Assembly (NCBI GenBank): GCA_036346225.1 | Contig: JARFIW010001176.1 | Location: 2,121,884-2,185,883 of the forward strand | DNA length: 64,000 nt | Reading direction: 5' to 3' | Source of the DNA: Platerodrilus igneus | Taxonomy: Eukaryota > Arthropoda > Insecta > Coleoptera > Lycidae | Part shown: one piece after another, positions 1-9,815 of the stretch | How the letters are laid out: every line of letters begins with the position of its first letter | Position numbering within the stretch: the stretch's first letter is position 1 | Notes under the pieces: generated by a model | The model's database searches: none | What the model saw: only the letters and a program-made list of their open reading frames with translations | Told to the model about the DNA's origin: nothing | Translations under genes and position numbers: made by a program

Positions 1-950
1 GATTGAACAGTCTCCAACGTGTTCTGCGCGCAAACATGCTGCTGCTCTTCAGATTTCAACGACAACAGTGTGACGGATTTTGCATTGTGAACTCAAGATG
101 CACCCCTACAAGATGATGATTGTGCAGGAATTGTCCCCAATGGACTGGGGGCGGTGTGTGGAATGTTGTCAGACGATCCTTTGCGAAGTGCCTCCTACTA
201 CAATTTTGTGGAGTAGCAACGAAGCTCATTTTCATCTTTCAGGGTGTGTCAATCAACAAAATTTTCACTACTGGTCAAATGAAAACCCTTGACAACTTCA
301 CAAAACACTCCTGTACAGCCCAAAGGTAACAGTTTAATGTGCAGTATCATCCGTAGGCATTATTGGGCCTTACTTTGTTAAAGAGAATGATGTCACCGCT
401 ACTGTTAACTCAAATCAGTACTGTGACATGCTTGAGAATTTTGTCAGGCCTAAAATCAAAGAATTTGGTCAAGAGCATGATCCACGCAGCTTCTGGTTCC
501 AGCAGGATGGTGCTACAGCACACACTGCCCGTCATTCATGCACTATTCTTCAGGAGATGTTCCCTGGGAAGGTGATAATCCTTGTGCGAGACAGTTGAGT
601 GGCCCCCACGCTCTTCAGATTTAAGCCCATGCGATTATTATCTGTGAGGTTAAAGGCAGAGGTTTTTAAAGTCCTTCCTAGAACCCTGGATGACCTGAAG
701 ACTGCAATTGAGGAAGAAATCGTGCAGATAGCCTCCGCCACACTCGAGAAAGTCATGCGAAACTTCCAAGAAAGGCTCAATATGTGTCTCGTCTGCCAAG
801 GCAACCATTTGAAGGATATTATTTTAAAAACATAGCTTAAAAAAACTACATTATATATCCTTTCCAGGAAATAAAACTTTTTTGGAATATATCATTTAGT
901 TTTGTTTTGCCGGTGTTTTGAAATGCGGAAGGTTCCCGGGCCCCATCCTG
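1..950 (+). pseudogene. DD41D-like mariner transposase remnant, 5' end outside window
   Basis: Broken transposase of the Tc1/mariner superfamily, closest in wording to the DD41D-type genes elsewhere in this window. Recognisable blocks, read across several frames: the linker HPYKMMIVQEL (about 99-132), the first catalytic block as NEAHFHLSG (about 218-243), where the expected Asp is Asn, the block FWFQQDGATAHTAR (about 493-534), and the C-terminal region ending KDIILKT (stop near 835). The third catalytic block is scrambled near 590-640. In-frame stops and frame changes occur near 150, 290, 335, 595 and 640, so it cannot encode an enzyme. The coding part ends at about 835 and a non-coding 3' tail runs to about 950. 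No second inverted repeat is visible because the element starts before the window. Confidence 0.85.
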
Positions 951-1660
951 TACAAAGTATACAGCAAATATACTCTGGCGGGGCAAGCATCGACCTTTGG
1001 TGACTGCTGCATTTACAAAAGACTGTACACTGGGGAGTTATTCACAGATAAAATGTTCACACACTTAAGCTATAAGCATTAAGAAGTATTTAAGAGCACA
1101 TTTTTAGCTAAGTGAAAATCGGTAGAAGGCAAAATGATTGTTATGAACATTTTAAAATAATTTAGATATTTGTAATAAGTTAGGTTATAAAATGTACGCA
1201 CTACCTTTTACTCCAGGAGAAATTAAAGTACAACTCACACCTGGTGAAAAGTAACTATTTAGTAGAGATTGTTACTTTTATTTTAGTTCCTTGAAATCCA
1301 CATAATATCCTGTAAAAACATCTGGTGGCATAAAAAACGGATAACACAGTACCAAAGTGACATATACACTAAATCAAATGCAACTGCTCTAACAACACAC
1401 CTAAATACTACCAACCACATAATTGATTTTAACAATTCAAAAATTTTACATATAAGAAAATAATAAATTAAAACAAGAATTTCTTGAAATGTGCTATATC
1501 TACCAATACTATAATACACTTAATAAAAAAACCGACATTGGAGACATGATTTCTATATATAAGTAACTTCTAAATTAAAAAAAATGTGTTTGAAAAAATT
1601 AAGAAATAAATAGGTAAGTTATAATACTATTTTACTTACAAGCATACACAAAAAGTTATA
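951..1660. other. AT-rich stretch, nothing recognised
   Basis: About 700 bp with no open frame resembling a protein family, no tandem repeat and no clear element ends. The only longer open frame (minus strand, 1283-1519) is hydrophobic low-complexity coding from AT-rich DNA and has no recognisable motif. Confidence 0.5.
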
Positions 1661-1666
1661 GAGATA

Positions 1667-2560
1667 TTAGGTGTACAAAAAAGTTCTGAGCTTTTTCTTG
1701 CAAAATTCAATATTTATTTAAAAACAAACAAAACGATATTAATCAACGAAATATTCTCCGTTTGCATCGATGACCTTTTGCCATCTTTCGAGGAGCTTGC
1801 GAATTCCCTGATGATAGAAGTTCACTGGCTTCGAGCCGATAAAGTCACCAATGTATTTTCGTACCTTTTCAAGTGTCACAAAGTGTGTATCAGCCAAGTG
1901 ATGCTGCACCGACCAGAACTGGTAATAATCGGAAGGTGTCATCTCTGGGCTATACGCCGCTTGCGAGAGAAGTTCCCAGCCTAACACAAAGATATGGTCC
2001 TGAGTCACTTTCGCAACATGTGGCCGGGTATTGTCATGAAGCAGTATCACTTTATGACGTCCTTTGCCAGTAAATGGCCTCTTTTCTTCAAACGCATCGC
2101 TCAAATTGGTCAATTGTTGCTGATGGCGGTCTGCCGTAATTGTTTCACCCGGCTGTAACAACTCGTAATACAATACACCTTTCCAATCCCACCATATGCA
2201 GAGAAAAACTTTCTTGCAGTGAATATTGGGCTTTGAAGTCGATGTCATGATTTTTACGCTTCGAGTTAATATAAAGTATCCAGCCTGTAATGATTTGGGG
2301 CAAAAAATCCTTTTTCCGGAACCTTGAAAGCAAAGTGAGTGCGGTGTCATGCTGTCGATTTTTGTTACCTTCGGACAGTGCATGCGGAACCCATCTGCCT
2401 TCCTTCTGAATTTTCTCATTGCATGTAAACGTATGGAAATGGCTTGCTGTGTAATGACAAGCTGCTGTGCAAGCTCCTTTTTAGTTTGTGTAAAGTTTAT
2501 ATCCAACAATGTTTGCAGTTCGTCCGTTTCAATCTTTTGAGGGTGTCCAGCATGCAGTTC
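1667..2560 (-). pseudogene. DD34D mariner transposase, frameshifted
   Basis: Decayed mariner transposase on the minus strand. The N-terminal helix-turn-helix region reads KKELAQQLVITQQAISIRLH (about 2480-2420). The block WWDWKGVLYYELLQPGETI and the catalytic motifs HDNTRPHVAK and YSPEMTPSDYY follow in one frame down to the stop at 1739. The spacing between the Asp of HDN and the Asp of PSDY is 34 residues, as in classical mariner. The first catalytic block is lost where the frame changes between about 2340 and 2230; a second frame carries part of the missing text. The lower end shows a mariner-like terminus TTAGGTGTACAAAAAAG starting at 1667 after a TA. The matching inverted repeat near 2590-2660 is not recognisable, so the 5' end is lost or diverged. 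Not functional. Confidence 0.9.
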
Positions 2561-2589
2561 ATCTTCAAGACTAAAACCATACCCTTATA

Positions 2590-3290
2590 GTTGAAACCAA
2601 ATAAAGTTGCTTATGACTCATTGTTCGTAATTGTATGCTTCAATACAATAAAAACATGACGAACAAGCTCCAGAATTCAATGTAGCCTTGGAATATAATG
2701 TTCTATCAAATCATCAACATTGACAGCCGAAAGTTAGGTTAGCTTTATCCCGTGCTTCGACTTATAAACAAATATTTTCTTTTCATTGAAGAATTTACAT
2801 AATCCAAAGACTGAATTGCATTATAAATAATTTTAAAAGTTTGAAATGTTTTATTAGCATGTAATAATTTTTAATAGGTACTCACAAAATGTTTTTAAAT
2901 CACTTTAGAATACGATAATAATTCTCCTAAACCCATTCATAAACAGCCTAGAATTATATGGAGGCTGACTTCATAGCTAAATTGTGATTCGTTTCCTCAA
3001 AGTCATATGACTTTCAATTTGTAAAAATTGTCAATAACAAACATTCGTAATAAAATCATATTTGTGGTATCGGACAATACCCAAAATATTCAAAGCTTTT
3101 ATGTACAAAGCTGGGTATAAAACGTTTTGACCACATTGCTTTAACCATTAATCTTGTGCAAGATGCATTATAACTTCCAGTGGCAAATATTGATAAAATA
3201 AAAGTAATTTTCACTCGTATACATAGCTTGCAAGCTATCTCTAAACTGATGGACTATCAAAAACATGGGTATTAATTATAAAGAATTTAC
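2590..3290. other. AT-rich spacer, nothing recognised
   Basis: No coding potential, RNA gene or repeat boundary seen. It may contain the lost upstream end of the mariner element or degraded hAT sequence, but nothing in the bases shows this. Confidence 0.4.
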
Positions 3291-3990
3291 AAGATGTTTC
3301 CACTTCAACCTGCTACATTCTGAAATAATTTTTGGAGTTAGAAATTGCTACTAAAAAGACAATAACAATTTTGAATGTAGAGCTGATTCAGCTAAGTGCA
3401 GACGAATGGAGTACTATTCAAGAGTTATGTCAAGTTCACAATAATTAATCATATTAGTACAAGTATTAAAAAAGAATTGCAGATGTGGAACATGTCAATA
3501 TGTTAGCTTTGTCTATACTTTTAGATCCCTTTACAATGTGTTGTATAATTTAAAATTATTTCATTTCCTTCGATTGTAAATAAAGACATTGTTATTATTA
3601 TTAATGAGGATGTTACCAATTGAATTAGTGAATAAACTGTGCAAAGAAAACTCCAGTATAAAGTTACTAGAAGCTAAAACCTGTAATGAAGAATAACATC
3701 AAGAAGTGAGGCCATTATAGAACTTTAAATATATCTTGAACACATTATTGTAAAAAGAAGTGATGATGCTGTGCAGTGCTGGAAAATTATTAAATTTAAT
3801 TAGCCCTTTTTAAGTGAGATAGTAAGAGAAAATGCTGTCTATTTCTATTCTGTCATGCGAACGCTTATTTTCGAGAGCTGGAAATATATTAAGCAAATGT
3901 TACATAAGCTTATCTGTGATAAGAGCTCAGCAATTGTTATTCCTGCATTGTATTCAAAAGGATATTAATTAAATAATTAATATTTAGTTA
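3290..3990 (+). pseudogene. hAT-family transposase C-terminal remnant
   Basis: Fragments of a hAT transposase can be read in shifting frames. Around 3380-3430 the text resembles LSADEWSTIQELCQV, and near 3510-3540 LSILLDPFTM, the region before the last catalytic block. At about 3835-3955 the C-terminal dimerisation signature appears as SCERLFSRAGNILSK followed by a leucine-rich end, matching the hAT pattern SERxFSxAGxI. A short sequence ending in an (ATT)n-like run at about 3541-3605 interrupts it. Multiple stops; long dead. The hAT assignment rests on the C-terminal signature. Confidence 0.7.
3541..3605 (+). repeat. LINE-like 3' tail inside the hAT remnant
   Basis: Sequence ending AATAAAGACATTG followed by repeated ATT units looks like the 3' end of a non-LTR retrotransposon with a short trinucleotide tail. 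It interrupts the hAT reading frame. Only the last 60 or so bases are present, so the family cannot be named. Confidence 0.35.
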
Positions 3991-4255
3991 GTTTGTTTCT
4001 TTAATTATATTATTTAGTGTTTACCATCACTATATACATTTGAGTTTCAACAATTGGTTAAAATATCTTGAATTTGCATATAATTCAACTACTGAAACCT
4101 AATACGGTAGTGGGACCATACATAGAAATATTAGACATTAAATCAACATTTTGTAATATTTATTGCTTAGTTTCTAGAATACAAAATAACCAATATTTAC
4201 ATAAATAATTGCCAGAATAAAGTTTTATAATTTTTAGATAGGATACATTTATTTT

Positions 4256-5220
4256 TCAATCATAACTACAATCAGTGTCACTGTCAGTACCACTATTGTC
4301 ATTACTATCATTAATAACTAACAGTTGAACAACGTCAAATTGTTTTTCAATATCCCACCATTCTTTCATGCATTTGTGAGCATGTTCTATACATTTTTGC
4401 AAATATGCAGCGTCTATCTGTTGAAGTGATTCAAACCATATCATTCTTATATTATGGTCGTTGTATTGTTCCTTAAATCGTCCCACATTTTTATTATAGT
4501 AATCTTTGGATTTAGTGCATATTAACTCAATTGGATTAAATTGACAATGATATGGAGGTAATCGTAAAACTCTATGACCATGCTTCGCTGCAATTTCATC
4601 TATTTCGTAAACTTTAGGTTTTGGATTCTCTCTGACTAACGTCAATAATTCTCTCTTTAACATACTAGTTTCAAAAGATACTTTATGTTTCAGCAGGTAG
4701 TCTATTAATTCCTGTTTATTAGAGGTTGTATTTGGCATTGTTCCCATTAATTTTGATTGATAGGATGCATTGTCTAATATAATAAGGCTGGGTTGGTTCA
4801 GGTGTGGAATTAAAGTTTCTTGAAACAACCTCGTAAACAATTCAGCATTCATATCGCCATGATAGTCTACACTTGGTGATTTGGTAGAAAACAAAAGAGA
4901 TGCGTTTGGAACAAAACCATCTTTGTTACCTGCATGCAGCACAATGAATCTAAAATACTACCAAAATAAAGAAGACTATTTAAAATAAGTAATCAGAAAC
5001 TAACCGTTTTCCTTCACCAAATGGTTTTTTTCTTAATACTTTGTTTTGTGTTATCAATTCAACTTTTTTTTCGCTGAGCCCCAATTAAAAATCCACGATA
5101 CGTCTAAGAAAACAGTATCGTACAATTCCCTTTGTTTGTTTAATTCGTATTCTCTCAAGAATTTTACTCGTGCTGCGGCAACATGTCCTAATTCAAATAA
5201 TACCCGTCTGCTATCATCAT
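4256..5220 (-). pseudogene. Tc1/mariner-superfamily transposase, DD82E-like, with a 55-bp intron
   Basis: DDE transposase on the minus strand. Exon 2 (4949-4256) contains VLHAGNKDGFVPNASLLFS, DYHGDMNAE, IILDNASYQSK and LRLPPYHCQFNPIEL. The Asp of LDNAS and the Glu of NPIE are 81 residues apart, close to the 82 of the Sailor (DD82E) group. An acidic, Ser/Asp-rich tail ends at 4256. Upstream, 4950-5004 is a 55-bp intron (GTTAGT...TTTTAG); splicing joins KPFGEGK to RFIVLH in frame. The preceding exon (about 5005-5220) reads FLREYELNKQRELYDTVFLD then VSWIF, so the usual Asp-Glu-Thr of the first catalytic block is altered, and a frameshift lies near 5055. Most likely inactive, though exon 2 alone is uninterrupted for 228 codons. 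A second relative lies at 50.5-52.0 kb. Confidence 0.8.
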
Positions 5221-5539
5221 TTTAAAAGTAAAACCAATGGTAGGTAAAAGCCTTTTCAAACTACTTATACTAAAACTAAATACTCCAAACAAAAATGTTC
5301 TTGTAAGGCTTTTACTGTAACAGGGAGCCCTAAAAATTACACATATGTTATAAAATATATCACAAATTAATATTATCTTTATTACGTTATACATTATACT
5401 ATAGCTGTGTTGTCTATCTACGTATTGCGATGAGTCGCACGCAAGTTTGTTTGGTTCCAATATAAACAAGGTTCGTCGTTTAATCCTCAAAGACGTAAGT
5501 TATAAAAGGTTGCTTTAAATATGTTTTAAGATTTATATT

Positions 5540-5640
5540 AACAAAGAACTGCAAACAATTTCTGGATTCGACCTGGAGAAGTTGAATAAGTATGTCCAAA
5601 CAATTTCTCGATTCGACTTGGAGAAGTTGAACAAGCATGG
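5540..5640 (+). repeat. Two-copy tandem duplication (about 45-bp unit)
   Basis: Two adjacent near-identical units begin CAAACAATTTCT at about 5551 and 5596. On the plus strand each reads QTIS-x-FDLEKLNK and a third, degenerate partial unit follows. The frame stops at about 5670, and no start or family is recognisable. It could be part of a retroelement leader or a chance duplication. Confidence 0.55.
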
Positions 5641-5659
5641 ATCCAACCTGGAGTATTTA

Positions 5660-6360
5660 AATAAATAGCTAAAGAATTCACCTGGTGCAGAATTTCTAAA
5701 TCCTATTTGGGTAACTGAAGGAATAACTATAAACTGAAGCTGAACCAGCGAATAAGGAATATATGTGAAGCAAGAGAAGTTTATACATGGAAATAGCTTG
5801 AGCAGAAACTGATCTGAATTGGGGAGAACGATGCATGCCAAAAAGGGGCAACAGGTTAGCCATTATAAATGTTTTGTTGCATTGATAATTTTATTTCTGA
5901 ATATTTAAAAATATTGTATTCACAAAAATTTATATGAGGGTCAACAAAAATCGTTTTGGCATATGTTATAATTTAAGTAAAAATTTAAGGAAGACTGATG
6001 AACATTCATAGGGCTTCAAGTAATAATAAAAAGGGTGATTTTTGCTGGATTTTGATCAATGAAAGGGAGTTATAATTTTTGGGAGAAATTAATTCAATTT
6101 TATAAAAGGGATTCTATTCAACAACATTATAAACGCTTTGTACATTGTATATATTGAGAACATTATATAAATTGTGGTTAATTGTGTTTAGCTCAAATAC
6201 ATAGGAAGTAGAGATAAAAGGGAGATTAAGAATTCTTTGTTGTCGTATCGTCGCAAGCTCCGTATGTGGTTAAAACGGAGCTAGCCGAGGCATTACAATT
6301 AAAATTGACCAAAAAATTAATTTTTTGAGATAAAAGGGGGGCACGGGTTATTGCAACGAT
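5660..6360. other. No recognisable gene
   Basis: AT-rich, without a convincing open frame on either strand; the minus-strand frame at 5533-5841 is only the antisense of the small tandem duplication and its flank. A short G/C-richer patch near 6240-6300 has no homology that I recognise. Confidence 0.4.
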
Positions 6361-6369
6361 ATCATAGCA

Positions 6370-6398
<29 letters not shown>
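6370..6398. repeat. (TA)n microsatellite
   Basis: Uninterrupted alternating TA run. Confidence 0.95.
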
Positions 6399-6401
<3 letters not shown>

Positions 6402-6729
6402 TTTTTTTATTGTAACAACCTTCTTTTTATACGATTGTGTTGAAATTAGCAGGTTTTAGGTCGGCTGCTAATAAAGAAAACTCTTTTTTATGACCTAAAT
6501 TTTCGCATATAATTTTATGCTTGATCACAGGCAATAACTAAAACGTACAAACTATTAAAAAACTACTAAAGTAAATAAAATTACTACTTACAGTGAGGGT
6601 ATTTACATTAGCTTATTCTGAAGAATTTTTAGTCTTTAATAATTAAAAAGAAATAATGTGTATATATAAAAAAATTTGATGAAATAAAATATTGGTTTGA
6701 TAGAAGTAAAAGTCAATTTGGATTAAATG

Positions 6730-6731
<2 letters not shown>

Positions 6732-6779
<48 letters not shown>
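6732..6779. repeat. (TA)n microsatellite
   Basis: Long alternating TA run in AT-rich DNA without coding content. Confidence 0.95.
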
Positions 6780-6780
<1 letters not shown>

Positions 6781-6964
6781 TGATGTTTTTGTTTAACTTG
6801 CATGTGTGTATGTATGTTATGTATATATTAAATATTTTTTTTGTTTTAATTTTTAATATGATACACATAATAGCGTCCTCATGTGTATGTTTATATTAGG
6901 AGGTGGGTGAATATTGAATGTATCATATTGTTTGGTGTTTTGTGTATTGTGAGTATATATTTTG

Positions 6965-7070
6965 TGTCTGTGTGTGTGATGTGTGTGTGTGTGTGTGTGT
7001 ATGTGAGAGAAAGAGAGAGAGAAGGAGTGGCTTTGTAGGTGCGTGTGTGTGTGTGTGTATGTGTGTGTTT
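6965..7070. repeat. (TG)n / (GA)n compound microsatellite
   Basis: Two TG runs separated by a GAGA-rich block (about 7005-7025), typical slippage-derived sequence. Confidence 0.9.
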
Positions 7071-7144
7071 TTTATTATAGTTAGATGTATTTAAGAATGC
7101 ACTTGTAAAATTAATTCTTACTTATTGTTCTTTATATTTTTCTT

Positions 7145-7430
7145 TAAAGTTTAAAAGGTATGAGTATATACTGCTCAGATTATCAATATCACTTTTTGTA
7201 TTTAATGAATTTGAATTTCTATAAATATGGCACATTTCTAAAAATATTCCTTTAAATTTGTTAATTTCTATTTGTAAAATTTGTGGATTTTTGAAATTTA
7301 TTTTATGTTCATCATTAAGTGTGTGTATTGCAAGGGCACATGCTTTAGGTTTAACTTTTATAACGCTTTTATGTTGTATGATTCTTTGTTTTAAATTTTG
7401 AGATGTTTGGCCAATATATGAACGATCACA
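7145..7430 (-). pseudogene. Penelope-like element GIY-YIG endonuclease fragment (left arm of palindrome)
   Basis: Minus-strand translation gives CDRSYIGQTSQNLKQRIIQH followed by a block ending in short helices that contains KACALAIHTLNDEHKINF and NNLSSIY-like text. This is the layout of the GIY-YIG endonuclease domain at the C terminus of Penelope-like reverse transcriptases; the Penelope-like element at 15.97-16.27 kb has the equivalent YIGNSKQYLHKRIYEHK. No reverse transcriptase part is attached. It is arranged head-to-head with a second copy at 7438-7640. The domain identity is read from the sequence; loss of the RT part means it is a relic. Confidence 0.75.
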
Positions 7431-7437
7431 AACCCAC

Positions 7438-7640
7438 TCAAAATTTAAAACAAAGAATCATACAACACAAAAGCGATATAAAAGTTAAACCTAAAGCATT
7501 GCCTACACCTTAATGATGAACATAAAATAAATTTCAAAAATCCACAAATTTTACAAATAGAAATTAACAAATTTAAAAGAACATTTTTAGAAATGTGCCA
7601 TATTTATAGAAATCCAAATTCATTAAATATATATAATATA
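7438..7640 (+). pseudogene. Penelope-like GIY-YIG fragment (right arm of palindrome)
   Basis: Inverted near-copy of 7145-7425: the plus strand repeats the QNLKQRIIQHK region and the following helices with several substitutions and a small deletion near 7500. The two arms are separated by only about 10 bp, so the DNA could form a hairpin about 200-250 bp long. After the homology ends, AT-rich sequence (7640-7690) leads into the block with the hammerhead-like motif. Confidence 0.75.
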
Positions 7641-7799
7641 TACTATATCAATATATATAATATATAAAAATAAGATGTATCTGTAAACAAACTCTTATGA
7701 AAATAATAAAAGCTTATTGACGAATACAAATCGGGCTAGTAGTTATATAGCCATCAACAAAACATTAGCTTATTACTTCACAAGGGAGGAAACATCCAC

Positions 7800-7846
7800 T
7801 GACCGACAGTTTCGACTTTGTTAAGCTTCATCAGACCGAATTCGTT
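7800..7846 (-). ncRNA. Hammerhead-ribozyme-like motif
   Basis: On the minus strand the conserved core CTGATGA (7834-7828) is followed by a short potential helix II, GCTT-AACA-AAGT, then CGAAAC (ending at 7809) and TGTC. CUGAUGA plus GAAA around a 4-bp helix is the hammerhead core. Penelope-like elements are known to carry minimal hammerheads in their terminal repeats, and GIY-YIG fragments of such an element lie next door. Helix III would be very short, as in the reported minimal forms, so self-cleavage as a monomer is uncertain. It is antisense to the right-arm fragment. Confidence 0.5.
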
Positions 7847-7854
7847 TCCAATCC

Positions 7855-7903
<49 letters not shown>
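7855..7903. repeat. (TA)n microsatellite at repeat boundary
   Basis: Alternating TA run directly before the first copy of the long promoter-bearing repeat. Confidence 0.95.
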
Positions 7904-7905
<2 letters not shown>

Positions 7906-9812
7906 GTAGATTTAAAGGGGTAAATAGGTATATACAATAAAATTTCAGCAACCATGTATATAGAAAAGAGCAAATTATTTACACGCCAAATTAATTTAAT
8001 TCATTTAGTGAAAACGGACAAGTACGGAGAAGCAGAAAATCGAGAAATTGTTATGTTCAGACGGTCGATAATTAACAGGAACGCCTGCTTGTTCAAGGTT
8101 ACGTTCAAAGAATTTGAATGTACGTTAATATAAGATTTCATAGAACTTGTTTGCAACCGTCAATTTGTATAAACAGCTGGGGTAACAAACATCTTAAGGA
8201 GCGAGTGAAATGAACAATTGGTAATATATAACAGATAGAGACAAATATAGAGCAGCGTTGGATTGAAATACACGTAAGATATACACGTGGAGTAGATGTA
8301 GGACGTCGACAATACCGATTTTGTGTAACTCAGTGAGGTTTGGAAGAAGACAGCAAACATGTATAGAACAAAGATGATTAGCATATAGGAGGAGTTTGGT
8401 GACGACAGAAAACTTTGTCATTGGTTGAGAGCCAACAGTTTTCGAAACGAACGCACAGGCGAAGGTAGAAAACGAATTCGATATAAGCAGCACGTATAAC
8501 GGGAGAAATTTTCCGAATTTAGCGACGGTTACGCTCAAAATTTTTAGAAACCGCATTGGAAAATAAGCTTTTCGAGTGAAACGAGTCCAGTAGGGGGTTT
8601 GAATAAGGAATATAAATACCCAAGCAAAGTTATTAAAGCTCTCTTCTCTTTTACTTCAATCAAGTGCTGAATACTGATTCAGACCACCATAATAATAAAG
8701 CTTTTGATAGTAGTTTGTGTGTGTAGTGAAGTTACCTTTAATATCATAGTTGAAAGTATAAAACTGTAGTAGCGGACCTCAAGTTATTAACGTGACATAC
8801 GAGTTAGTGCGTATTTAAATAAAAGGTCCGGCTACTACGACAAAAATTATTAAATGGATGCATGATATATAGGGGTAAGCAGAACTGGTATCAAGTTTGT
8901 ATGCATAATATATGGGTATGGAATGGTACTGTGAGACGAGGCAAATAGCTTGCAGAGATATCAGATGGTAGAGGCCTGTGGATCTGGCAATCAGCGTAGT
9001 AAATGGAAACAACGCTGAGGTTTTCTGGTAGCCATCTCCGACGGGAATGAAGAATTCTCCAGGCAATTTAATTGAAATTTCTGTTGTTATATAAACATGT
9101 GTGGAATTTTTGTATTGTGTGGTTGACTTTTTAGTGGGCATATTCATGGTTTTAGAAATTTGTTTTAAAAGATACATGTACAGGACAATTTACTAATTTT
9201 GAGTATTGAAAAAGAGTGTATTTAGAATATAGAAAAAATTTATTCAGCTTATAAATTGTGTTGTAAAGGGTAAACGAGTCTGTAAATTTGTTTTAATTAA
9301 TGCAAGGTTTAAAAGGCATATACAAACAAAACTGGGTTATAATGAGCTCACAATACTCCAGTGTGAAGTCAATTTAGGGTTACATGTGGAGCCCATCTAC
9401 TCATATCTAATCGAATTTGTTTAAAATCATTATAAAAATCAAGGACTTTAAAACATACCATAAATTGAGCTGGTAATTATTGTACCAAACTGTTTGAACA
9501 CATGTGTAAATATAATTTATCTGTTAATAGGTATAAATAAAAGGTTGTATGGTTGTTGTAGTATTTGGTAAGTTTATTTGATGGTGTGTGAGTGTGAAAG
9601 AGGTATGTATGAAAAAAAAAGTATTCAAGAAGAGGCCGATTGCTGAGCTAGCCAGGGAAGCAGAAGAATTCAAAGGCGTCTTTATAAAAGTGTAAGGAAT
9701 TTTTTTAAATTTTTTTGAAAATTTTATGTTGGCCCAGGTGAAGGCTCGATGCGAAAGCAAAATCCTGACTGCCACGGCAATATATACATATATATATATA
9801 TATATATATTGC
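7904..9812 (+). repeat. Long promoter-bearing repeat, copy 1 (LTR-like), most diverged
   Basis: Non-coding unit of about 1.9 kb between two (TA)n tracts. It begins TTGTAGATTTAAAGG, like copy 3 (TTGTAGTGG), and ends with a GAAGGCTCGATG block then CACGGCAATATATA, matching GAGGCTCGAT and CAGCAATATATA of copy 3. A TATA-like TATAAATACC lies at 8611-8620, about 20-30 bp before AAAGCTCTCTTCTC, the start-site-like CTCTCTT shared by the family. The block at 9640-9680 (GAGCTAGCCAGGGAAGCAG) is shared with copy 3. TG...CA ends, a mid-element promoter and a primer-binding-site-like end make a long solo LTR the best inference. Open frames on the minus strand at 8160-9177 have no recognisable protein content. 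Confidence 0.55.
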
Positions 9813-9815
9813 TGT
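9779..9815. repeat. (TA)n tract at head-to-head junction
   Basis: TA run between copies 1 and 2. The flanks are inverted: GCAATATATA on the left and TATATTGC on the right, so the two copies meet end to end. Confidence 0.9.
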
